Source: a virus. From it: 47,680 nt of DNA. Within the stretch, counting starts at the first letter, position 1. Every line of letters starts with the position of its first letter. The DNA lies in the IMG/VR virus record IMGVR_UViG_3300032278_000017, positions 1 through 47,680 of that record. One strand, given 5' to 3'. A program made the translations under genes and the position numbers. The notes below the pieces were generated by a model. The model saw nothing but the letters and a program-made list of their open reading frames with translations. It did not search any database and was not told where the DNA came from. Shown piece by piece: positions 24,801 to 33,408 of this stretch.

Positions 24801-26647
24801 GGGTGCTGTACACCGTTGATTGTATATCGACCACGAAACTCGACAAAGGAAGGATGACTCTCCACCATCGTTATAGTTCGAGTGTACGTATCAAGGTGCG
24901 TAGGTGAAGCATCCTGTACGCCATACGAACTCCAAGCAGCCGTGCCCGACTTCGTGCGATAGTATACATCGTCCATCACGGCATCGGGATCGTATAACTT
25001 GACTGTATAAGTCCCGTCAGTAGCACCTTCGGATTCAGCTGTGATCTCCCAGGACGGTGTTTCGATCTCAACTGTAACAGCTGGTGGATCAAAAGATAAA
25101 CGAACAGGATCTCCACATTCGCCTGTTAATGAACGAGGTTCTAATTGAAGGAATGTTACATAACCTGTCGCTGGAATATCAATTACAATTGTCTCTGCCC
25201 CAACTAATACTTGTTCAGGAGGACATGATCCGGTAGGCCATGGCTCATCGTCTTCTTCAATAGGTTGAGGAAGTGTTTCCAGATACGCCCAAACTGAGTA
25301 TACCTTAGAGTTATTGTTCCAATTAACAGTAATCTTATCAGCACTAGGTGTTTCATGTAATACCCGAACAGCCCTAAGTTTCGGGTGTGTAGCAACGCTC
25401 GTAGGGGGCCTTATAGATAGGTCACGCCAAGATTTCGATCCAGCGGTTGGTACACCCCTTAAACCAATAGAACTGTGCGGTTCTGTGTTGACAGCAAAGT
25501 TGATTTTATTACTAAATAACGCCCATTTTTGATTACTGTCGAAAAACCTGTTGTGAGCCGGTATTGTATACAGATCAATACCTGATTCGGTAAATAATAA
25601 AGGCACCGTAGTAGCTGATGCTACAACATCAGGATCAGCTACATCTGATAACGCTGCCGTTAACATTGCTTGAGCTTCCGTTTCAGTCCGTATAGGAGAA
25701 TTCTCTTCGAGCTTAATCCAAAAAGGTCTACGAACACCTAGAGAACCGCCATACTTAGTCAAACTAGCAGAATTAACGTCAGGCCCGAGCAGTTGTTCGA
25801 CACTATCCTCATCCACATAGACCAAGAATCCAACATTACGTACTTCTGCATCATCTAATGATAGCTGTTTGAAATCCCTTGCTTCTACAGTTTGATCGGC
25901 TACTGTTTTAGTTCTAGCCGGTGCAAAGAATGTAATCTCAGGAGCATTTTGTCCTCTATACCGATAGTAGACAACCCATCCCATAGACTGAGCAATAGCT
26001 GTTAATTGTTGCCAAATAGTTTTTTGATATCCTGGCGCCCAATCATTTGGAAGAACTTTACTTGTGGCCGCAGGGAAGTAAGTAGGTATCGTACTGTAGC
26101 CGTGATTAGTGAGGACTTGCGTTACAACTGTTTCTAAAGAAGTACCGGCAAGGTATGTACGCTCACTTTCGGCTTTAGCATGTTGAAGCACAGCTGCTAA
26201 ACCATCTACTTGAACGGTTATTCGACCTTTATCGTGATCGGGCCAATCTACTTTACCCACAATTCCTCGAAAGATCTCATACCATGTAGAATCGCCATCA
26301 CTGGGACGGGCGCCACCTACAGCTGTCAGATTAACGTCAAGAGTTACTAGACGACCAAGTTGTAGTAGCGGAGAGTAGTCTTCTGCATCATCTTCGTTTA
26401 AATCACTACCTTCAACAAGTGGAGATAAAGATTGATTAACACCACTGATAGTAGAATCACGAATAAGAGTTATTTGCATAGAACCAATTGGTTCTATTGG
26501 ATCGGGTTTACGAACAGATAATTTTGTATAACGATTTTCGAGAGAAATAAGGGTACCTGAGCCATTCTCGATTTTCAGGCGAGTGTGAACATCGTAAGCA
26601 CCTCCAGTATAAAGAGTCGAGGTTGCGCTATCGAGTCCCGACCGCAT
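21836..26647 (-). CDS. Tail hub / central tip protein with four tandem domains
   Basis: A 1603-aa protein directly after the tape measure. The first ~450 residues look like a hub (TRLKIENGSGTLISLE, FRGIVGKVDW, DGLAAVLQHAKAESERTYL, WQQLTAIAQSMGWVVYYRY), similar to baseplate-hub or tail-attached lysozyme-less central proteins. Four repeats of about 200 residues follow (aa about 530-1330; see the repeat entry), then a C-terminal ~270-residue part ending in KLEYDRPAY. No peptidase motif was seen. Role: close the tail tube and connect the fibre. Confidence 0.75.
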   Translation of the reverse strand: MRSGLDSATSTLYTGGAYDVHTRLKIENGSGTLISLENRYTKLSVRKPDPIEPIGSMQITLIRDSTISGVNQSLSPLVEGSDLNEDDAEDYSPLLQLGRLVTLDVNLTAVGGARPSDGDSTWYEIFRGIVGKVDWPDHDKGRITVQVDGLAAVLQHAKAESERTYLAGTSLETVVTQVLTNHGYSTIPTYFPAATSKVLPNDWAPGYQKTIWQQLTAIAQSMGWVVYYRYRGQNAPEITFFAPARTKTVADQTVEARDFKQLSLDDAEVRNVGFLVYVDEDSVEQLLGPDVNSASLTKYGGSLGVRRPFWIKLEENSPIRTETEAQAMLTAALSDVADPDVVASATTVPLLFTESGIDLYTIPAHNRFFDSNQKWALFSNKINFAVNTEPHSSIGLRGVPTAGSKSWRDLSIRPPTSVATHPKLRAVRVLHETPSADKITVNWNNNSKVYSVWAYLETLPQPIEEDDEPWPTGSCPPEQVLVGAETIVIDIPATGYVTFLQLEPRSLTGECGDPVRLSFDPPAVTVEIETPSWEITAESEGATDGTYTVKLYDPDAVMDDVYYRTKSGTAAWSSYGVQDASPTHLDTYTRTITMVESHPSFVEFRGRYTINGVQHPLIIKSSGFDLGQRPNIRVVLTINEAGVLSANVQGDSDTASIKILASKTGQPSDTDTRAVSAQDGRMFPSATIGSITLNPGETGYATAFGYSATSGGGDESSASVKARVINATVIAPTLEDVSQTEDGTNGTYTVKVLDPQSLATDLYYRTKSGHGDWSAWVQKTGSPSDDTSYNHTVTLLESHMSFIQFQLWYDIGAESFKIPVTSGGFDKGTIPNISMQVTINKDGVVSANVQGDIDTASIKIVASDSGQPSDSTTRAATAKNGRVFTTTNIGTLATIDLWDVAYVTCFGYSGANGTGDESSISIKGQVVRVGDIVPTIEDVSQTETATTGTYTVKILDPQSHATKLYWRSKSGTATWTSWTLIGDPPSHNTSYDEDVTLVEGHQSYIQFQLWYVINGNTVKVPVTSGGFDKGTIPNIALDITIAEDGVVSANVQGDVDTGSIKILASSSGQPSDADTRNETAKNGRMLTTADIGTLATIDIGDTVYVTAFGYSASSGGGTESSASVKTRKIHSGSPITPRLEEISQVESSTEGTFTVKVLDPAGIATDLYQRTKVGAAAWSSWTLKTATPANATSYAQVVTLAEEHQSFVQFQLWYKPDTSHALKTHIASGGFDAGTISNIAVSLTTDATGILSANVQGDVDTASIKILGSTSGQPSDGNTRLETAKNGRMFATNDIGTLATLDVGQVGYVTAFGYGLANGGGRESTESVKVRYTRPGEFKPEVFVKEVRAAAISTVTLDVEDTFLRVTAIEYKKRDGVAGGESIDGSWLTAWTSSTGTISSASTLQRVINIPVADGTEGELQWRVKYTDVNGNVQTFGDSFTVVNLAEVSGEIIVPWTTLQCEIGSQFGSPYQPYTLLYKKGYATGTDSGYALNHATVILPPGVTLTKLTQVGYREETTNYLIANFISNDFSGGSRVLVGTVINDTTGWQAKELTLSHVVSAAKVYTIDVQMYPANGTTTWDGDDVRLACWKLEYDRPAYSNTY
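22660..25055 (-). repeat. Four ~600-bp tandem repeats inside the hub gene
   Basis: Repeat starts lie near 25050, 24450, 23855 and 23245 (minus strand). Each encodes TYTVK..DP, then YYRTKSG..WSSW, HPSF/HQSFVQF, GGFD.G...NI, ILSANVQGD.DTASIKI, GQPSD..TR and GYVTAFGYS...G..ES. The first copy is the most divergent. The spacing of roughly 200 codons and conserved WxSW and GQPSD motifs suggest repeated immunoglobulin- or FN3-like modules. Confidence 0.75.
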
Positions 26648-29599
26648 CTAATCCCATCCCCCGTCATCATTAAAAACTACCGTACCACCTCTAGTTCTAC
26701 GGGTCATTACAGCGGATTCAAATTTTGCCAGTATCTCGCTACCCGTGTCATCGCCTTCGTTGACAATGGTTACGTTTTCTACTTCCCAGCTATTTGAGTA
26801 TACCACAGGACGGACAGAAGTATCCGTAGTGGTGCGCCGAGACGTTTTGTTATTCCTTGTACCAAAGCTTCCATATAATTGCTCATAGTACACAATGTCC
26901 ATCGCGCGAGGGAAATCGGTCGTAACATTAAGCAATACCTTATTGAGATCATCTAAGGCGCCAACTGTGGCTAAAATGGTATCAATAAGTTGATTCTTAT
27001 CTGCAAAGCTACCTAGTAGATCAAGAGTAAGGTCACCTTTTGTAATCATAGTAAATATTTCGCGCAAACCTGCAAGTAATGTTTCGCGTGCGCCCTTATC
27101 GTCCAGGTTTAGATTAAAGAGCCCTAGCTGCTTCATTAGATCAGGTGCCAACTGATTCAAGAGTGACTGCTGATCTGTAAGTCTCTGTTGGGCTGTATCA
27201 GGTATACCCATGATTTTATTACGAGCGGAAATTAGTTTCTGCTGTTCACTAAGACTCTCTCCAAACTGAGTTAGATCTCTAACCGCAAATTCTAAGGCTT
27301 GTGAAAGAGCTCTCAGAGCGCCTGTTACAAGTTTACCTGTATCTTCATCAATAAGATCTATACCTAGTTGTTCTGCCGCCTTTATTAGTAAAGCTCTTTG
27401 TTCCGCGTCCATCGTATTCATGTCCGACGGTATTGCGGTTCCCGCTCGAATACCTTCACGGAACTTTCTCATCCACTCGGTTTCACGGGCGTCTTTTATA
27501 AGACGATTTGGGTTCCTTCCGAAATCAGCCATTTCTTGCAGGCGCATATTATTTTGCGCCATAAGTAGCGCACTGCGTTCCATTTGTTCTCTTAAAAGCT
27601 TTTGTTCCTGACGCGCTCTTTCAGTGGAACCAATCAAGCCTCCAATAGCTCCAGTAAGACCACCTATAAGAGCTCCCCAAGGACCACCCGTCATAAAGCC
27701 AGCAGCGGCTCCACTCACAGCGCCCATAGCAGTACCGAGGCCAACATTTGAGGTTTGTTTACCAACTAGTTGACCTGCAAAGAAACCGGCTAAAGCAGGA
27801 GCTAAATATTTTGTCCAAGATTTACTAGCTTCAACTGTTATACCATCTATTTGTACGGGTACTGCACCGCCTAATCCTTTTTCGCCGCCCAGTTGAGCAG
27901 CGGCTCTATGCGCATTCGCAGCCGTAACCGCTTGGGCCGTTGCTTGATTTAAAGCTTCTTGTTTTTGAGATACTCCAAACGCGCTCATAAGTCCGGATGC
28001 CCAGGACGAACCAAACTGTTGCATCATTTTAGCTGCCGCCATCTCAGCTATTAATCTAGTAAACAGTTTTTTAATCGCACCAAAAAGATCACTAAACCGT
28101 TCTATGCCATCATCCATAATAGCTGCAAATGTATCAGCAAACGATCTCTGAATATTTTTTAAGAACCTATCAACAATTTGTTCTTGCTCTTTTAAAGCAT
28201 CCTGCATTTTTTCTATAACTTCTACAATCCCTAGAGTCTTCATAGCAAGTTGTTCTTCGAGATCAATAGCCTGTTCCATTTGCTCTAAAAGCTCACCTGT
28301 TAATTCTCGACGAGCTTCAACACGTTGGTTAACAGCGTCATAAGCGATTTTCTGTTTATCTGACATTTTATCTACTAAAGAAGCTAGCACCACTTGCTGA
28401 TGGGCTTCTCTAATCATGTCTTCGATTCTTTCTTTTGTTTTTATTTGGGCAGCTGTTTCAAGATCTATTCTTTTTCCCATAGGATCAGTCAAAATAGCGT
28501 TTTCTTGAGCATCAAGCCATTCTTCTGTGGCTCTCCGAGTTTCATCTAGGAGTATCTTATAAGCCGCTAAACCAACACCTACTGAGGCTATCATAATGAT
28601 GAATTGGGTAAGTCCTTTCGCGCTATTTTTAATTACATTTGCAGTAGCCGCAACGACACCCATAGTTCTAGCTAATTGAATCCAGTTTTTTATCATTGCT
28701 GCGCCTGTAAACATAACTTGAACAAGATGGGCCGATATCATCATCGCTTTATAAGTTACCAATGCGGCTACAAGACCTGCTACAGCAGAGATTACTATAT
28801 CTATATTTTCTGACATCCAGCGCATTGCTGCACCGACAGTTTCCGTAACACCTTTTGCTTCATTAAGAATACCTATTTGCATAGTCAGGGCGTTATTCAA
28901 AAGTTCCATCGATTGCCCTATTGTAAAAGGCATATCTTCGACGGCATCTACAAACTCTTCGTGCTTATTAATAAGAGCGTCAATTAGATCTTGAACAGTA
29001 AGCAACCCTTTAGGCGCCAATGCTTGAAGCTCACCAATAGATACGCCCATCTCATCAGCCAAAGCTCTAGCCACAAGTGGCATAGCTTCCATTACGGTAC
29101 GGAACTCGTCACCATCCAGCTTACCCTTACTCATAGCTTGGGCTAACTGCCTAATAGACTGCGCGGCCTCAACCCCAGTGGAACCAGAGAGGAGTGTAGC
29201 TGCGTTTACAGCCTCAGTCATTTTTAGTAGGTCTTCTTGAGAACGACCAAGCTGATCGGCATTAAGTGCAACACGAGTGTAGAGAACCGATGTGGCCGCG
29301 AGTGTATTACGAGTTTTTTGCGAGATATCATATAAACGCATTTGAATCGCACGCTGTTTATCTGTCTCCTTGGTAGTCACCTTGATACGAGCAGAAATCA
29401 ATGTCCAAGTATCAGCGTACTCAGTCATCTGGCGTACACCAAAGAGTCCGCCTAACATACCAAGGGTAGCAGACAGATTCCTCGTACTACGTTCAAACTT
29501 CTCTGTAGCGCGACCAGCATTAGTCGCTGAATGGGTGAACTTACCCATTTGTCTAACGGCACCTGATGCGTTAACCCGCAGACCAAGAGCAGCTAGCAT
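26648..29599 (-). CDS. Tape measure protein
   Basis: A 983-aa protein. Residues ~45-210 are the tape measure N-terminal domain: YADTWTLISARIKV, TSVLYTRVALNADQLGRSQ and SGSTGVEAAQSIRQLAQAMSKG, then LDGDEFRTVMEAMPLVARAL. Two hydrophobic stretches follow (about residues 270-345) and a Gly/Ala-rich region near 640 (GGPWGALIGGLTGAIGGLIG). It sets the tail length. Start ATG 29599 overlaps the chaperone fusion stop (TAATG); an upstream in-frame start at 29620 is less likely. Confidence 0.9.
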   Translation of the reverse strand: MLAALGLRVNASGAVRQMGKFTHSATNAGRATEKFERSTRNLSATLGMLGGLFGVRQMTEYADTWTLISARIKVTTKETDKQRAIQMRLYDISQKTRNTLAATSVLYTRVALNADQLGRSQEDLLKMTEAVNAATLLSGSTGVEAAQSIRQLAQAMSKGKLDGDEFRTVMEAMPLVARALADEMGVSIGELQALAPKGLLTVQDLIDALINKHEEFVDAVEDMPFTIGQSMELLNNALTMQIGILNEAKGVTETVGAAMRWMSENIDIVISAVAGLVAALVTYKAMMISAHLVQVMFTGAAMIKNWIQLARTMGVVAATANVIKNSAKGLTQFIIMIASVGVGLAAYKILLDETRRATEEWLDAQENAILTDPMGKRIDLETAAQIKTKERIEDMIREAHQQVVLASLVDKMSDKQKIAYDAVNQRVEARRELTGELLEQMEQAIDLEEQLAMKTLGIVEVIEKMQDALKEQEQIVDRFLKNIQRSFADTFAAIMDDGIERFSDLFGAIKKLFTRLIAEMAAAKMMQQFGSSWASGLMSAFGVSQKQEALNQATAQAVTAANAHRAAAQLGGEKGLGGAVPVQIDGITVEASKSWTKYLAPALAGFFAGQLVGKQTSNVGLGTAMGAVSGAAAGFMTGGPWGALIGGLTGAIGGLIGSTERARQEQKLLREQMERSALLMAQNNMRLQEMADFGRNPNRLIKDARETEWMRKFREGIRAGTAIPSDMNTMDAEQRALLIKAAEQLGIDLIDEDTGKLVTGALRALSQALEFAVRDLTQFGESLSEQQKLISARNKIMGIPDTAQQRLTDQQSLLNQLAPDLMKQLGLFNLNLDDKGARETLLAGLREIFTMITKGDLTLDLLGSFADKNQLIDTILATVGALDDLNKVLLNVTTDFPRAMDIVYYEQLYGSFGTRNNKTSRRTTTDTSVRPVVYSNSWEVENVTIVNEGDDTGSEILAKFESAVMTRRTRGGTVVFNDDGGWD

Positions 29600-30425
29600 T
29601 ATTTCTTCGCCTCGGGCCAAGCCCTAAATACTTTTTCTTCTGCCACAGGGGTCTCCTTTTCTTCTTCGGCGTCTCCTGCTAATAATACCGAATCAAGTAA
29701 CAGTAAAGCTTCTATGTGGTAAGGCTCTGTAAACTGAATGTCCATTAACCTAATCCACGCTTCAATAGTAACATACGATAAGGGAGCCACAGAAGACATA
29801 CCAACTCCGCTGCGACCATGAAGTTGATATACCCAGTCCAATAAATACTCAAGCTCTTCGGGACACTCAGGTAGTTCCAGAAGTTCACGGGCACGAATAG
29901 CTCCGGGAGTATTTCCAGTAGCGGCTTTGCGTAAGTGATCTCCGGTTTTACCATGTTTCTCTTGTTTGTCAAGTCGACGCTCGGCGCGAAGGTACTCCGC
30001 TAGGAGCTCGACTCTTTCTCGAAAAAACGCGTATGATCATTCATTGCCTCCACAACTTGATCTAATACCCAAGGACAATGCGTATAGATCATACGTACAT
30101 TGTGCGCGTCACAACGAACTTCTTCACCCTTATCCTCAATACCTTGCCACGATAAAGTACAATGAATAACTTTTTCTAAACTATCTTCATGTAGCCTAGC
30201 ACCAGTAAGATCTTTTGGCTTTAAACGACGACGACGCTGTTTGCCTTCTGCATTACGATACCGTGTAGAATGAGCGCCTGCGACTGTGATACCAACTTCT
30301 TGTTCTTTACCATCCGCGTCTTCATAATACATAGGCGTATCATTCAGATCGTTAATATGAACAAAGGTACCATCGTCCTCAAGTTTTCCAGCTTCTTTTT
30401 CTTTACTGATGTCAAAGCCTGACAT
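29599..30425 (-). CDS. Tail assembly chaperone fusion (GT-type) by -1 frameshift
   Basis: The second frame lies open from 30021 to 29599 (141 codons including stop) but has no good start of its own. It is reached if ribosomes slip by -1 at TTTTTTC (30027-30021) in the 142-aa upstream gene; base 30021 is read twice. The fusion is about 275 aa from the ATG at 30425. Its second part reads ERVELLAEYL..., then ARELLELPECPEELEYLLD, and ends KVFRAWPEAKK. This architecture, just before the tape measure gene, matches lambda G/GT-type chaperones that bind the tape measure during tail assembly. Confidence 0.8.
30000..30425 (-). CDS. Tail assembly chaperone (G-type, unshifted product)
   Basis: A 141-aa protein. 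ATG 30425 has AAAGG nine bases upstream; an earlier ATG at 30434 touches that site and is less likely. The sequence is charged (ISKEKEAGKLEDDGTF, KQRRRRLKPKDL) and ends HTRFFEKESSS shortly after the slippery site. It lies between the tail tube and tape measure genes, as expected for G-type chaperones. Most ribosomes should make this form, a minority the GT fusion. Confidence 0.8.
   Translation of the reverse strand: MSGFDISKEKEAGKLEDDGTFVHINDLNDTPMYYEDADGKEQEVGITVAGAHSTRYRNAEGKQRRRRLKPKDLTGARLHEDSLEKVIHCTLSWQGIEDKGEEVRCDAHNVRMIYTHCPWVLDQVVEAMNDHTRFFEKESSS
30021..30027 (-). promoter_or_regulatory. Programmed -1 frameshift site
   Basis: On the minus strand the heptamer T TTT TTC (X-XXY-YYZ class) sits in frame in the G-type gene (codons CGT TTT TTC). 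Slipping back one base joins it to the long second frame. The stop of the unshifted frame follows 18 bases later. Confidence 0.75.
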
Positions 30426-30461
30426 GATTTTCATCCTTTGAGAGAATAAATCCGCGAAAAT

Positions 30462-30480
30462 GGAGCTCCCACCTAGCTCC
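30462..30480 (-). terminator. Hairpin after the tail tube gene
   Basis: GGAGCT and AGCTCC form a 6-bp stem (30462-30467/30475-30480); on the minus strand ATTTTC follows. It is probably an attenuator limiting expression downstream of the abundant tail tube gene. Confidence 0.45.
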
Positions 30481-30536
30481 TCTCAGAACTGCCCCCTAAA
30501 ACTTAAAGCTGTTCTCCCTTTACCCACATTGCAACA

Positions 30537-31544
30537 TCAAACTATTGTAGCAGTCTCTGTACTTGTGTAGAACTCGATTACGTTGCTAGCCCCTGCTGGT
30601 GCGTGCGCCGTAAACTGACGAGTCTCTATTTTTGCGGCATCCCCACCACTAAACGGAGCGTCTACATCTATCAGTTTAACACGAGGCATTATAATACCGA
30701 ATGTTAGCTTCGGAGCAGCTGTTGGATCTTCTAGTGCAATTTGAATTGCAAACTCTGTTCCAGCATCGAAATCAGTAGCAGCCTGGAGATCTTCCCGCAC
30801 TGCCGAAATATCGCCTGTTACACGAAGCATATTCATAAAGATATCAGGAGTAGTAGTGCTGCCAATAGTAGCCTGACTCGCTGCTTCAATCTCAACCGTT
30901 ATGTTCATACCAGTAATCTTAGTAACAGCCGATCCTTTATACTTTAGAACTGAATCATCAGCGATTAACGGAAGTCCTGTGGTTAGTGCTGGAGTTGTAA
31001 AGTACGGGGAGCCCCCTGTAGTCTCAATGCTTCGGTCTACTCCTTGAAACGTCCAAGTGACAGTAGCCATTTCGTTTGGCTGGAAGGAAAAGTCTGCGCC
31101 TGTTAACCGGCAACCGACAAAAGTCTCTGATAGGTCCGTATCGATATCGTATTGCTCGATAGTATACGAGGTATTGATAGGAATAGCTGGAGTCTCTATT
31201 TTACACACTTTCGTTCCGACTCCTGAACCCCCTGCACTTATACCTGCTACCTCCGCTAATGAACCTATAGTACCACGGGCAAGAGATTCCAACAGTAGAT
31301 CGAACTCACCTCCTGGGTTGATCTCTGTAGTAAAAGAACCAGCAACATCAGTAGATCCAAGTCTACCCATGTTCTGTGTTAGGTCTGAACGTCTTTCGGC
31401 CGATGCAATATTAGACCTTGTTTTCTTCAAACCTGGACTATCCAAAGCTCGAATCCGATCCGCGCTACTAGCGCCTGCGGCTGTCCCAAATGTGCTCTCG
31501 CGCTTTAGTGCGGCGAGGACATTGTTTGCTGTTTGAGTAGCCAT
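30537..31544 (-). CDS. Major tail (tube) protein
   Basis: A 335-aa protein with a strong ribosome site (AGGAGGAACAA). The pattern ALKRESTFGTAAGASSADRIR at the N-terminus, then DLTQNMGRLGSTDVAGSFTTEI and GGEFDLLLESLARG, is that of long tail tube subunits. The rest is a beta-rich body. It lies between the tail terminator and chaperone genes, which is the conserved place for the tube protein. Confidence 0.85.
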   Translation of the reverse strand: MATQTANNVLAALKRESTFGTAAGASSADRIRALDSPGLKKTRSNIASAERRSDLTQNMGRLGSTDVAGSFTTEINPGGEFDLLLESLARGTIGSLAEVAGISAGGSGVGTKVCKIETPAIPINTSYTIEQYDIDTDLSETFVGCRLTGADFSFQPNEMATVTWTFQGVDRSIETTGGSPYFTTPALTTGLPLIADDSVLKYKGSAVTKITGMNITVEIEAASQATIGSTTTPDIFMNMLRVTGDISAVREDLQAATDFDAGTEFAIQIALEDPTAAPKLTFGIIMPRVKLIDVDAPFSGGDAAKIETRQFTAHAPAGASNVIEFYTSTETATIV

Positions 31545-31556
31545 TTGTTCCTCCTC

Positions 31557-32210
31557 CTAAATAGTGTTTTGCGTCCGCGCCCACAGTGGGATTGTGACAA
31601 CAATTAAAGGGTTTCCGTCATCGTACAGTACTTGACCTCTTTCTGGAGCAGGTTGAGCGCGTACACGCACAATCGTACCATTAGATAGAGTAAGTCCTAG
31701 ACGAGGTTGGAATACATCTAAGATAGCTCCCGCCATCTTATAGAGAGCCTGCGCACCCACATCTGGTAGTCCGTATACTCTACTGATATAGGTTGGATAA
31801 TGGCTCATGGTACCTAATGGACCCATCGTATCTTGATTATTAGGACCAGAGATATAGTCTTCTTCTAAACTCCAACGTTCATTATTGGTAGTTAGACTTT
31901 CGTTCTCCCATGCACGTAATTCAGGTATCTTCACAGATAGGGTACGACCAGAGCCAGCAGCTTGTACTGGTCGGGCATTCTTTAAGGTAATAGTCGTTGC
32001 AGTCACAGATTGGATCACGCCGACACTGTTATCAGTAAACCCTGTCGGGGTTACCTCCATACCCTTGGCCAATCCGTCCGTGACAAAGCTACCCGTTGCC
32101 CGTGTAAAACCATTTCCGGTGGCTGCGAGGGTAACCGCCCCAGTACTAGCGAAATCTACCGTAAGCAACCTATTCCGTAGGGCGAGAAGGGTGAGATGAT
32201 CGTCTAACAT
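31557..32210 (-). CDS. Tail terminator-like protein (DUF4128-like)
   Basis: A 217-aa protein. The end (GNPLIVVTIPLWARTQ) and the region YISRVYGLPDVGAQALYKMAGAIL fit phage tail terminator proteins of the DUF4128 type. A beta insertion (residues 20-95: GNGFTRATGSFVTDGLAKGM... , short motif VTATTITLKNA) is unusual for the family and resembles a carbohydrate- or surface-binding add-on. It closes the tail tube and contacts the neck. Confidence 0.65.
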   Translation of the reverse strand: MLDDHLTLLALRNRLLTVDFASTGAVTLAATGNGFTRATGSFVTDGLAKGMEVTPTGFTDNSVGVIQSVTATTITLKNARPVQAAGSGRTLSVKIPELRAWENESLTTNNERWSLEEDYISGPNNQDTMGPLGTMSHYPTYISRVYGLPDVGAQALYKMAGAILDVFQPRLGLTLSNGTIVRVRAQPAPERGQVLYDDGNPLIVVTIPLWARTQNTI

Positions 32211-32217
32211 AGCGTTA

Positions 32218-32619
32218 TCATTTCATCGGCACCTTTGCTTTAGCCTCCCTAAGAGACTTAGCCACAATAAGCCTATAATTCAATCGCGTAATCTTGACAC
32301 TATGCCATCCGCCTACTTTAGAACGAAGTGTAGCGTTTCGCCTGTTATCTTCAATAATAGGAGCATAAGGAACGTCAGTCTCAATAGTCATATTTCCGCT
32401 ACGAGCAGTACCAGTCATCCGCCACGAAGCACGAAGCCGTCCCGTCTTAACAGGTTGACCAGGCGCACCTGTAACTTCACTACCGTACTTAACAGATTTA
32501 TAAGCTTCCTGCACAGAACCAAGAAAAGTTAGCCGAAGACGTTCTTCAGACTTATCACCAAATTCTTTTAATCTCTTTTTAAATTGTCTTGCAGAATTTT
32601 TAAAGGAAAGAGTACTCAT
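32218..32619 (-). CDS. Neck/head-tail protein, HK97 gp10-like
   Basis: A 133-aa basic protein. Motifs SVQEAYKSVKYGSEVTGAPG, PVKTGRLRASW and VPYAPIIEDN follow the HK97 gp10-like pattern (head-tail joining or tail completion). Its start overlaps the stop of the 119-aa upstream gene by four bases. Confidence 0.75.
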   Translation of the reverse strand: MSTLSFKNSARQFKKRLKEFGDKSEERLRLTFLGSVQEAYKSVKYGSEVTGAPGQPVKTGRLRASWRMTGTARSGNMTIETDVPYAPIIEDNRRNATLRSKVGGWHSVKITRLNYRLIVAKSLREAKAKVPMK

Positions 32620-32972
32620 GTAGCTATCACCTTGGCCCCTATTCCATGACCAGATGGTCGGAACGGAAAAACAAATCTAACTGTGCGCATTTTATTCGCC
32701 CATTGGATTTGAGACTCCAAAACTGGTTCATCATCAATCGTGTTTGGAATAAAGAATAATGTAACAGGATTCTTTTCCGTTAAGTTATGCTCTCTATACT
32801 CAATCGCATCACCATCTAATTCTACAGCATGACCTTTAACCACAACTATGCGGTCATTGCTATATGTATCTGTAGTTTCGTCGTAGTCAGAGAACTGGCG
32901 CACAAACTCAACAGGAGTACCTAATTGTTGCATCCTGCGCAGACTGGAACGGTGTCGCATTACATAAAGCAT
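32616..32972 (-). CDS. Head-tail stopper-like protein
   Basis: A 118-aa beta-rich protein, placed between the connector and gp10-like genes where the head closure/stopper is normally found. Seen: RRMQQLGTPVEFVRQFSDYD, VVKGHAVELDGDAIEYREHNL and KMRTVRFVFPFRP. The ATG at 32972 follows the upstream stop by one base; ATG 32960 is a possible alternative. Confidence 0.6.
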   Translation of the reverse strand: MLYVMRHRSSLRRMQQLGTPVEFVRQFSDYDETTDTYSNDRIVVVKGHAVELDGDAIEYREHNLTEKNPVTLFFIPNTIDDEPVLESQIQWANKMRTVRFVFPFRPSGHGIGAKVIAT

Positions 32973-32973
32973 C

Positions 32974-33408
32974 TCACCAGTCAAACAAGTTAGTTGACTG
33001 ATAAGATGGGATACCGCTAGAAATCGCTAAATCCGCTCCTGTATCCGCTATGGCGTTTTGGTAGTCACCAAAGTAGTCATCAGCAAGAGCTCTAAGAGCG
33101 TCTCGTTGATCTGACTGGTATTCAGTCTCCCCCATAACTTCAACTTTGAAATCTTCTCGTGCAGGTCGGGCAAGCGTAAGCGTATACGCAGCTCTAAACG
33201 CTAAATAAAGAGCCCAGGCCTCTACAGCTATATCCTGCTTAGCAGTTGTTTCGAATGTAAGGCCAGAGACTTTTGCGACTCCTTGGGCTACATATGAGGT
33301 TAGCCTATTAAGGAGCGCACTACTACCTTCACCTTCGCTCTCACCTGGAAAAAGATCAGGCTCTACTGGTCCTATAGGAGCTAGAAGATTAGCAGGCGTA
33401 ATAGCCAT
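32974..33408 (-). CDS. Head-tail connector/adaptor protein
   Basis: A 144-aa, mostly helical protein: LLNRLTSYVAQGVAKVSGLT, AVEAWALYLAFRAAYTLTLARPA and QSDQRDALRALADDYFGDY. The order (after the capsid, before the stopper) and helical pattern fit gp6/gp15-like adaptors that bind the portal. The start overlaps the previous stop (TAATG). Confidence 0.65.
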   Translation of the reverse strand: MAITPANLLAPIGPVEPDLFPGESEGEGSSALLNRLTSYVAQGVAKVSGLTFETTAKQDIAVEAWALYLAFRAAYTLTLARPAREDFKVEVMGETEYQSDQRDALRALADDYFGDYQNAIADTGADLAISSGIPSYQSTNLFDW

